From: Robbsia sp. KACC 23696
GTDB lineage: Bacteria > Pseudomonadota > Gammaproteobacteria > Burkholderiales > Burkholderiaceae
Reading direction: 5' to 3'
Length of the DNA stretch: 64,000 bases
Assembly (NCBI RefSeq): GCF_039852015.1
Contig: NZ_CP156627.1
Coordinates: 744,001-808,000, forward strand
Shown here: positions 35,798 to 61,500 of the stretch, in pieces
Layout of the letters: the number at the start of each line of letters is the position of its first letter
How positions within the stretch are numbered: the first letter of the stretch is position 1
The notes under the pieces: generated by a model
Told to the model about the DNA's origin: nothing
Seen by the model: the letters and a program-made list of their open reading frames with translations, nothing else
The model's database searches: none
Made by a program: the position numbers and the translations under genes

Positions 35798-36634
35798 ATG
35801 CACAGCGCAGGACATGGAATGCGACCCGACGTACGACGCGAGACGGTGACCTTGCTCTGTTTGCCGTATGCCGGCGGCAGCGCGAGCCTTTATCGCGAAT
35901 GGACGGCGCGTTTGCCCGACTGGATCAAGCTGATGCCGTTGCATATGCCGGGGCGCGGTGTGCGACTCGCCATGCGGCCCATGCATCGCTGGCCGGAATT
36001 GATCGATCTGCTGGTGGCCGACGCTTTGCCGCATGTCAGCGGCCCTTATGCGATTTTCGGTCACAGCTTGGGGTCGCTTGTCGGCATCGAGCTGGCCTAT
36101 GCCCTCGATGCCCGGCATGGCAGGCCGCCTGTGTGGGTGGGTGCATCGGCCGGCAAGGCCCCGAGTCATCGACCCCGGATGCTGCATTGGCTCGATTGCC
36201 CGGAAGACGAATTTCTGGACGAGGTCAGGGCGCTGAAAGGCATGCCGGAGGCGCTGCTGCAGGACCGTGAATTCATGAAGTTGGTACTCCCTTATCTGCG
36301 CGCCGATTTTCATTTGTCCGGCAGTTATCTGTATCCCGATGCAGGTCGTATGACACCGTTGCACTGTCCTTTGCTTGTTGTCAATGGCACTGAGGACTAC
36401 GAAATGCATGCCGATCCATTGACGCTGAGCGAATGGTCAAGAGAAACCCTTGGTACCTGCGATCGACGCGTGATAGACGCGGGACATTTTTTCATCAACA
36501 CGCATCGCGATGCATTGATCGACATGGTCGTCGACAGTCTCGCGCGTGCGGTTCATCTATCCAGGCCCTATGCCACGCCGCTACACGCCTGCACGGTTGA
36601 CAGTCAGCGGCCATCGAGGAGGTTTGTATCGTGA
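35798..36634 (+). CDS. Type II thioesterase
   Basis: A 278-residue stand-alone thioesterase, which clears misloaded carrier domains. It has LLCLPYAGGSAS at the start, the nucleophile motif GHSLG (Ser90), and a final GHFF with the catalytic His; an Asp in TEDYE is plausible. Starts at 35798 and 35819 are both possible. Its stop overlaps the next gene's GTG start by four bases. Confidence 0.92.
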   Translation: MHSAGHGMRPDVRRETVTLLCLPYAGGSASLYREWTARLPDWIKLMPLHMPGRGVRLAMRPMHRWPELIDLLVADALPHVSGPYAIFGHSLGSLVGIELAYALDARHGRPPVWVGASAGKAPSHRPRMLHWLDCPEDEFLDEVRALKGMPEALLQDREFMKLVLPYLRADFHLSGSYLYPDAGRMTPLHCPLLVVNGTEDYEMHADPLTLSEWSRETLGTCDRRVIDAGHFFINTHRDALIDMVVDSLARAVHLSRPYATPLHACTVDSQRPSRRFVS

Positions 36635-38103
36635 TCAAGTCGTCGCCCCTTTTCGATTTCACGCCGTATCTCGCCCAGCGCGAGACGGTGCTCGAATTGA
36701 TTCGCGAATTCGCTTCGCATCAGGCGTTTCGCAGCGCGGCAGTGGAAGAGCTGGAGCTGGATGAAGATTTCTATCGCCGACCGTTGCGCCCCGAGGACCT
36801 GGAATTTCTGCAGTTCAAGAAACCGGTTCTCTCGGAGCGGGTCAGTCGGCTGCCGTCACTGGCGACGCAGCGCTTGCTGCTGAGTCTTAACGAGGTGGCC
36901 ATTGCGCGCTTTCCTCGGGCGGAGGACGTGCTCGGGTCGCAGGTCGACGCGGCAGCGGAGTACGCCCGGTTCGATGCGTTCTACGGTGAGCAGAATCAAC
37001 TGTTGGGCGCACGCATCCGGCCCTATCTCGAGCACTACGGTTTCACGTTTCTCGGTAACGAAGCGCATCCCAGCGAAACCATCGGCGACTTCACCGGGCG
37101 TTTTCGCGCGCTGATCGCGCAGGAAACCGCGTTCTGGGCGCAGATGTTCGCGATGTTGTCGCGCAACGATTATCTGGTGGAGGGGCTGCGCTTCATCATG
37201 ATCCAGCGTTGGAGCCTTGCGCCGTCCAGACGGTCCGCCGTCGCGCGGGCCGCCGCGTCCGGATTCTTCGACTGCGTGGCCGAGCACGATCGTCCCGATG
37301 TCGCGTCGGCTGCAGACGATGCCACGCTTGCCCGGGTCGCCGAATTCGTCGGCGTGACGCGGCGTGAGCATTCGTACTGGCAGTTCTATCTGCCGACCAG
37401 CATGGTCAAGTGCAATTTGTTGTACGCGCTGGGCTCGCGGCCCGATCGCGCGTTTGCCTTGCTGGGTGCCGCCTTCGTCGCCGAAGCGGAAGCGCTGGCG
37501 TTTTCGGCGGCGTTGGCGACGGCCTGTCCGCATCTGGTGCCCTCGGCCACTCGCCCGCAGGACGCTGCCGGTGCGCTAGAGGCCGTGGTCGCGCGTTTCG
37601 CGCGTGCGTTGAGCGCCATTCAAACGCGCTTCGGCGCCGAAGGTTTGTTGCGCGCTGGACAAGGGATGGGCGCCGGCGAAAAAATCGCCGACCGCGCCCG
37701 TTGGGATCTGGGTGAGCAATTGAAGTGGCTTTCGGCAATCGAGCGCTATGTGGCATTCGCCGAGAAGATCGATACGCGGGTCAATCGCGAATGTCCCGAA
37801 ATCGATCGGGAGACCTTCGTCGAACCGCGCGACATGTGTTCGACCACCCATGTGCATAACGATCACCGATTGGTCGTGATCCGCAGCCCGGCGCCGGAAG
37901 GGACGATTCAGATGCATTTCTGGGGCAATCTCGGCATGCGTCATGAAATGAAAGAGGGCGACAAGGTGTTGATCCCCGACGGCCGTTTGCATGGCTCCAC
38001 CGTCGTTTGCGAGGAGTGCACCTACGACCAGCCGATCATCCCGGACGAATGGATCGAGGCGCTGCTCGACGAACAGGCCGAGCCGGTGTCGAGCGTCGCA
38101 TAG
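36631..38103 (+). CDS. GrbD-like cupin/N-oxygenase candidate for graminine formation
   Basis: A 490-residue protein with a helical N-terminus, a middle helical block (about 160-300, REHSYWQFYLPTSMVKCNLL) that resembles the heme-oxygenase-like diiron fold, and a C-terminal cupin (about 400-470) with His407, His409 and His454 as likely metal ligands. The same order and almost the same cupin spacing are known for SznF, which builds the N-nitroso group of streptozotocin. GrbD of gramibactin clusters pairs with a YqcI/YcgG protein, as here. I infer it helps convert hydroxylated arginine into the diazeniumdiolate residue. A GTG start follows AGGAGG and overlaps the thioesterase stop. The GrbD family name is from memory of gramibactin loci, so a search is needed to confirm it. 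Confidence 0.7.
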   Translation: MIKSSPLFDFTPYLAQRETVLELIREFASHQAFRSAAVEELELDEDFYRRPLRPEDLEFLQFKKPVLSERVSRLPSLATQRLLLSLNEVAIARFPRAEDVLGSQVDAAAEYARFDAFYGEQNQLLGARIRPYLEHYGFTFLGNEAHPSETIGDFTGRFRALIAQETAFWAQMFAMLSRNDYLVEGLRFIMIQRWSLAPSRRSAVARAAASGFFDCVAEHDRPDVASAADDATLARVAEFVGVTRREHSYWQFYLPTSMVKCNLLYALGSRPDRAFALLGAAFVAEAEALAFSAALATACPHLVPSATRPQDAAGALEAVVARFARALSAIQTRFGAEGLLRAGQGMGAGEKIADRARWDLGEQLKWLSAIERYVAFAEKIDTRVNRECPEIDRETFVEPRDMCSTTHVHNDHRLVVIRSPAPEGTIQMHFWGNLGMRHEMKEGDKVLIPDGRLHGSTVVCEECTYDQPIIPDEWIEALLDEQAEPVSSVA

Positions 38104-38166
38104 GCCGATATCGGATCGAGACAAGTGAGCGGGCACATATCAACACCGTTGCAGGTGGAGGGGATC

Positions 38167-39216
38167 ATGCAGTCAGAAGCAAGCGGCGGATCGAAACAGG
38201 ACAGCCGAAAACCACAGACAAGCGACTGGCGCACGCGCATCATCGTCGGCGACCAACTCGGCGTGGAAGATCCGCCCGCTTGGATGCCGCAGTCGTACAA
38301 GACGCTTTACGACATCGTGATCGACCCGCGCTATCCGTGCTTTTTCGGTACGCAGGCGGAGCGTCGCGGCGAGATGTTCTATTCCTATGTGCAGGGCAAG
38401 GACATCAGCGGCATGGCGGCCACGATGGCGACGTTCGCACGGCTTGCCGACGAACCGGCCTATCGCAAACACAATATCGCCGTGTTTTTCGAGCCGGATG
38501 CCGAGCCCCTGTCGCATCAGGCGTATCACGATCATTTCTGGCGCACCTTGCAGCATCTGCATGATGTCGATCCGGATCCGGAAGCCGACTATCAACCCGA
38601 TCCGCATGACGAGGCATGGGAGTTTTCTTTCGCCGGTCTGCAGACGTTCGTCGTCTGCGCCTGTCCGTCTTTCGAGACGCGTCACAGTCGCAATCTCGGT
38701 CCTGGCATGGTGTTGCTGTTTCAGCCGCGCGCGGTGTTCGTCGACACCATTACGAACAAAGTCATCGGTCGAGAGGCGCGTAATCAGGTGCGTGCGCGTT
38801 TGCGCGAGTGGGATGCCGTCGAGCCGCATCCGGATCTCGGTTTCTATGGCGATCCCGGCAACCTCGAATGGAAGCAGTACTTCCTCTCCGATGAAAACGT
38901 CGCGGCGATCGATAAATGTCCTTTCCTGAACCGTCGTCATGCGACGTTGCAGCAACGCTCCGCGATGGCGGAAAAGGCTCCTTCGAATGCCCCGATCGTC
39001 GCAGCCGACGTATTGGGCGCGACGCCTCCGGCCGGCGGCGTACTCACCCCGGAGCAGCGGATCGCCGCCATGAACGTGGCCCGCGGGGTTTCCGGCGCTT
39101 CCGAGCCCTTTTCCCTGTCGCGCGACGGATCGCGACGCTTCGACGGCGACGCATCGCGCGAGAGCGCGCCTCGCCATGAAAGCGCATCGCGCGCTCACGA
39201 CGAGCGCGACGGTTGA
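38167..39216 (+). CDS. GrbE-like YqcI/YcgG-family protein (likely arginine N-hydroxylase)
   Basis: A 349-residue protein of the YqcI/YcgG family. Diagnostic blocks are DPRYPCFFGTQAERRGEMFY, HDEAWEFSFAGLQTFV, ARNQVRARLREWD and DKCPFLNRRH. In D-cycloserine and gramibactin pathways this family (DcsA, GrbE) N-hydroxylates L-arginine using heme. The C-terminal 70 residues are low-complexity (DGSRRFDGDASRESAP) and may be disordered. The ATG at 38167 follows GGAGGGG; an upstream GTG would add 14 residues. It lies next to the GrbD-like gene and before the NRPS, exactly as expected for graminine supply. Confidence 0.82.
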   Translation: MQSEASGGSKQDSRKPQTSDWRTRIIVGDQLGVEDPPAWMPQSYKTLYDIVIDPRYPCFFGTQAERRGEMFYSYVQGKDISGMAATMATFARLADEPAYRKHNIAVFFEPDAEPLSHQAYHDHFWRTLQHLHDVDPDPEADYQPDPHDEAWEFSFAGLQTFVVCACPSFETRHSRNLGPGMVLLFQPRAVFVDTITNKVIGREARNQVRARLREWDAVEPHPDLGFYGDPGNLEWKQYFLSDENVAAIDKCPFLNRRHATLQQRSAMAEKAPSNAPIVAADVLGATPPAGGVLTPEQRIAAMNVARGVSGASEPFSLSRDGSRRFDGDASRESAPRHESASRAHDERDG

Positions 39217-39304
39217 GCCTGCTACGAAAGGTGAGGGGCTTGGCGCGCCGTCATCGGCTCCGGTCGATCGGGCTGCGGAAACGGGACTTTGGGTATATTT
39301 CAAG

Positions 39305-55496
<16,192 letters not shown>

Positions 55497-55507
<11 letters not shown>

Positions 55508-58500
55508 AACCCCTCAACCGTCGAATGTGGCATGCCGACTCGGCGAACTGGCCGCGACGCATCCCGATGCGACGGCGATCATCACGGTGTCTGCCGATGG
55601 CGATACCCGCCATGACTATGCCGACCTCGAACGTCGCGCGCGATGCATCGCATCCTGGTTCGTCGCGCACGACGCGGTGGGCCGGCGTGCGCTATTGCTT
55701 GCCGACAGTGGCATCGATTACGTCGCGGCATTTTTCGGCTGCCTCTATGCCGGCGTGATCGCGGTACCGGTCTATCCGCCGGAGTCGGCGCGCGAACAGC
55801 ACCTCGCGCGGCTGCGTGGCATCGCGCAGGATTGCGATGCCGCCTACGTGCTGACCACCGGCGATATCGATGAGAAGCATGCCGACGCGCTTGCCGCCAT
55901 CGCGCCGGGCGCGGCCATCGTCGTGATCGATCGCGTCTGTGCCGATCCCGGCCTCGGCGACATGCAGGTCGCGCCGCGCGTCATTGGCGGCGGCGACGAT
56001 ATCGCGTTTCTTCAGTACACGTCCGGCTCGACGGCGGCGCCGAAGGGCGTGATGGTCTCGCATGCGAATATCTTTGCGAACGAGAACGCGATCAAAGCAG
56101 GCCTCGGCGTCACGACCGAGGACGTGTTTGTCAGTTGGCTGCCGCTGTATCACGACATGGGGCTGATCGGCTCACTGTTGCAGCCGATCCATAGCGGCAT
56201 CCCGCTGGTGCTGATGTCGCCGCAGTTCTTTCTCGAACGCCCGGTGCGCTGGCTCGAAGCGATCGCGCGTCATCGCGGCACGATCTCGGGCGGTCCGGAT
56301 TTCGCGTACCGCCTGTGCTGTGAGCGAGTACGGGATACGCAAATCGGCGGGCTCGATCTGTCGAGCTGGCGCGTCGCGTTTTGCGGCTCGGAACCGGTCC
56401 GGCATGACACGCAAGAGGACTTTGCCGAACGCTTCGCGGCGGCAGGCTTCGACGCCGATGCACGCTATCCCTGCTACGGCCTGGCCGAAGCGACGCTCTT
56501 CGTCAGCGGCGGCACGCGCGGTGTCGGGCTGGTGAGCGCGGCCTTTGCGGAAGCGGACTTGCGTGCCGGTCGTGCGCGCGCCGATGCGCAAGGCGCCCGA
56601 CTCGTGCAGTGCGGTCGCGCGGCCTTTGCCCACGACATCCAGATCGTCGATCCCGACAGCCGCGCGACGTTGCCCGACGGCGATTCGGGCGAGATCTGGG
56701 TCAGCGGGCCGAGCATCGCGCACGGCTATTGGCAAAACGCGACCGCCAGCAACGAGACATTCGTCGAGCACGACGGCGTGCGTTGGCTGCGCACCGGCGA
56801 TCTGGGCTTCCGCCACGACGGCGGCTTGTATGTCGTGGGGCGTCGCAAGGATATGATCATCGTGCGCGGGCAAAACCTGTACCCGCAGGACATCGAGCGG
56901 ATTATCGAAGCCGAGGTGGACGTCGTGCGCAAGGGGCGGGTCGCCGCCTTCGGTGTCACGCTGGCCGGACGCGAAGGGATCGGCGTGGCGGTCGAGGTGT
57001 CGCGCAGCACGCAGAAGCTGGTGCCGCCCCAAGCACTCGTCGATGCCTTGAACGAAGCCGTCAGCGTCGCGTGCGGCGAGCCGTTGTCGCTGGCCGTGCT
57101 GCTGCAGCCGGGCGCGCTGCCGAAGACGTCGAGCGGCAAGCTTCAACGCGCTGCCACGGCCCAGCGATGGCAGCAACGCGACCTCGACGCCTATGCGATC
57201 TATGAAGCGGGCCAGTTTGTCGATGGCGCGCCAGCGGCGCAGGGTGACGCGGCCGATGTGCCGCTCGACGCGCTGGAGACCGAGCTGGCGACGCTATGGT
57301 CCGACGTCCTCGAACGCACGGTCGCCACGGCCGACGCCCACTTCTTCTCGCTCGGCGGCAGTTCACTGCGCGCAACGCAACTGACCGCGCGTATCCGAGA
57401 GCGCTGGCAACTGCGTTTCGAGATGGCCGATCTCTTTGCCGCGCCGGTACTGCGCCGTTGCGCTGCCGTGATTGCCGCGCGGATCGCAGCGGGCGAGTCA
57501 TACCGGACCGAGACGATCGTCGCCGCGAGTGACGACATCGGACGCTATCCGGCGTCATTGGGGCAACGGCGCTTTTGGTTCCTGTGGCAGATGGACCGGC
57601 TTAGCAATGCCTATCATATGGCCGGTGGCCTCGCGGTCCATGGCGTCGTCGATATCGCCGCGTTGCACGTCGCCCTCGACGCGCTTGCCAGACAGCACGG
57701 CGCATTGCGCACGACCTTCGCGGCGGACGAGGCGGCGGACGTCGTGCAAATCGTGCAGGCGCCCGCGCCGATCGCGATCGCCGAGATCGACGCGCGGCAT
57801 TGCGCCGACCGCGTGGACGCGTTACTGCACACCTTCGTGGGCACGCCGTTCGATCTGGTCGCGGGGCCGTTATGGCGTGCCGCGATAATCCGCGTGGGCG
57901 AGACCGACAGCCGCATCGTGCTCGCGATGCACCACGTCGTCGCCGATGGGTGGTCAGTCGATCTGCTGCTCGACGAGCTGGCGCGCCGCTATGGCGTGGC
58001 CAGCGAGGGCGAAGCACAGCGGTTCGCGCCGCCGCTGCTGCGTTATCCGGACTATGCGCATTGGCAACGTCGATGGGTCGAGACCGCCGAGAAGACGGCG
58101 CAGCTGCAGTACTGGCGCGCGCAGCTCACGCCGCCCTATGTGCCGCTGGTGCTTCCGGTCGATCAGGCACGGACTCCGGCGACGGACCATCCCGCCGGCC
58201 ATCTGCCGTTTGCGATTCCCGACGAACTGCGCGACGCGCTGCGGCAAGTCGAGCGCGAACAGGGCTTGACCTTCTTCACGGTGTCGATCGCGGCATTCGC
58301 GCTCGCGCTGTATGCCTATACAGGGGAAAGCGATATTCGCATCGGCGTGCCGCTGGATGGCCGTGCGCGAAGCGCGCTGCGCGAGTTGGTGGGTTTCTGC
58401 GTCAATACGCAGGTCGTGCGATGCCAGATCGCGCCGCACGCGTCGCTGAGCGAGGCGCTTCATGTGATGCGTACTGCCGTGCTCGGCGCGCAAGATAAGC

Positions 58501-61500
58501 AGGATCTGCCCTTCGACCTGTTGGTCGATGCGCTGCGGCCGGAACGCGGAGCCGCGGGGGCGCCGTTGTTCGACGTGATGTACGGGCATCAGCCCGCCAT
58601 CGACGGCGTCGTGCAGGCGATGGCAGGCGTTACCGCGCATCGTTTCAGGGTGCCGGATCAAACGGTGCCGTTCGAACTGACGCTCGATACCTACGAGGCA
58701 GCCGACGGTCAGGTGTCCGGCACCTTTACCTATGCAGCCGATCTGTTCGCACCGCAGACGATCGACGGCATCGCCGCGCGCTACCGCGCCTTGCTCGCCG
58801 CCTTTGCCGCCGATACCGATCGCCGCGTGGCGGATGCGCTATCGGACGGCGATAGCGAACGCAGCCTCCTGCTGTCATGGTCGGGAAGCATGGCCGCCGA
58901 TAACGCGCCGCCGCTGGTCATCGACGCCATCGCGCAGCGTGCCGCGCGCGATCCCGACGCGATAGCGGTCATCGAGGGGACAGGCGCGCTTCGGTATGAG
59001 GCCTTGAATGCACGCGCCAATCAGTTGGCGCATCGGCTGATCCAGATGGGCGTCGGTCAGGATGTGCGCGTGGGCATTGCGGTCGAGCGCTCGATCGATA
59101 TGATCGTCGGTCTGCTCGCGATCCTGAAGGCCGGTGGCGCTTATGTTCCGCTGGATCCGTCCTATCCGCGTGACCGGCTCGCCTACATGCTGGAGGATAG
59201 TCGCGTCGACTTGCTGCTGACGCAGTCGCACGTACGCGATCGCGTTCCCGCCGCACACGTGTCCTCGGTCATTGAAATCGACCGCGTCGATCTGTCCGCC
59301 GAGCCGGTGGGGAATCCGAGCGTTGCCGTGCATCCGGACAGTCTCGCCTATGTGATCTACACGTCGGGATCGACGGGAAAACCGAAGGGCGTGGGCATTT
59401 CGCAGCGCGCGCTCGCGATCCATACGTCCGCGACGATCGATTTCTGTCGGATGACGGCCGCCGATCGCGTGCTGCAGTTTGCAACGTTCAGCTTCGATGG
59501 ATTCGTCGAGGAAATGTATCCGACCTTGTCGGTCGGCGCGGCGATGGTGCTCCGGGGCGAAGATCTCTGGGACAGCAAGACGCTCTACCAGAAGCTGCAC
59601 GCGCATCGAATCAGCATCATCGACGTCACGACGGCCTACTGGCATCTGCTCGCCCAGGACTTCGCCGCGGCCGGTCCACGCGACTACGGCGCGCTGCGGC
59701 TGGCCATCGCGGGCGGTGAGGCGATGGCGCTCGAAGGTGTGAAGGCCTGGCGTGCGGCCGGGCTGCAGCACGTGACGCTGCTCAACACCTATGGACCGAC
59801 GGAGACGACGGTGTCGTCGACGCTGTTCGACTGTGCAGCGATGCTCGCATCGCACGCGCACGACGGTCGCGTGCCGATCGGACGCGCGCTCCCCGGCCGG
59901 CGGGTCTATGTGCTCGATGCGCGCGGCGAACTGGCGCCGCGCGGCGTGTCGGGCGAGTTGTGCATCGGCGGACCGGGTGTCGCACGTGGCTATCTGAACC
60001 GTTCCGCGCTGACCGCGGAACGGTTTGTCCCGGATCCCTTCGACGGCGAGGGCGGTCGCCTGTATCGCACCGGGGATCTGGTGCGCTGGCGTGCCGACGG
60101 TGTATTGGAGTATCTCGGCCGAATCGACCATCAAGTGAAGATTCGCGGCTTCCGGATCGAGTTGGGCGAAGTCGAGGCGCAGTTGCTGGCGCATCCCGCG
60201 GTTCGCGAGGCCGTGGTCGTGGCGCAGGACGTCGCGGGCGGGACGCGATTGGTGGGCTATGTCACGGCGCAGCCGGATCAGATGCCGACACCGGAGGCGC
60301 TGCGCGTCGCGCTCGCCGCTTTGCTGCCCGACTATATGGTGCCGGGCGCGATCGTCGTGCTCGACCGACTGCCGCTGACGCCCAGTGGGAAAGTGGACCG
60401 CAAAGCCTTGCCGGTGCCTGCGCCGATACAGACGGCGCAAGCCTATGCAGCGCCACGCGGCGACGTGGAAGGGGCGCTGGCGCGGATCTGGCAGGACCTG
60501 TTGGGCGTCGAGCGCATCGGTCGCGACGACAACTTCTTCGCGCTCGGTGGCGACTCGATTCTCAGCCTGAAGGCGGTCGCCCGCGCGCATGACGTGGGCT
60601 TGCAATTCACCCCCCGACAACTCTTCGATGCGCAGACGGTGGCCGCGCTTGCGCTGGCGTTGGCCGGTGCATCGGGCAGTGGCGTGCCGCCATTGCGGCC
60701 GTGCGCGTCGCGCGATCGACAGCGCCTGCCGCTGTCGTATGCGCAGCAGCGCCTTTGGTTCCTCTGGCATTTGCAGCCCGAGAGCACGGCGTATCACATG
60801 GCGGGCGCGTTACGCCTGCAAGGCGTGGTGGACGCGCAGGCGGTGCGGGCGAGCTTCGCTGCACTGGTGGCGCGCCACGAGAGCCTGCGCACGACGTTCG
60901 AGGCCGACGCCAGCGGCCAGGCGGTACAGGTGATCGGCGTCGATGCACGTTTCGACTGGCGTCACGTCGATGCCGTCGATGCCGTTGTTGGCGCGTCGGA
61001 CCGGCAAGACGGGCAGGCGGTGCGGGAACGGATCGGCGCCGCGCTGGCAGGCGAGCCGTTCGACCTGACATCGGGGCCGCTGTTGCGCGTGGCGTTGATC
61101 CGTGTGCAGCCGGACGAGCACGTGCTCGCGGTATCGATGCATCACATCGTGTCCGATGGCTGGTCGGTCGAGGTATTGCTGGAGGAATTCGTCGCCGCCT
61201 ATCGCGCGACCGTGATGGGCGAGGCCCTGTCGCTGCCGGTCTTGCCGGTGCAGTACGCGGACTATGCGCTGTGGCAGCGCGACTGGCTGGAGGCCGGCGA
61301 GCGCGAGCGGCAACTGGCGTATTGGCGCGAGACGCTGGGTGACGATCATCCGGTATTGGCGCTGCCGTCGGACCATCCGCGGCAGGCGATCGCGCAGTAC
61401 CCGGCAAGCACGCTGCCGGTCGCGCTGCCGCCCTCGATCGCGGAGGCGGTGCGTCGCACCGCGGGCGTGCACGGTACGACGCCGTTTGTCGTGCTGCTCA

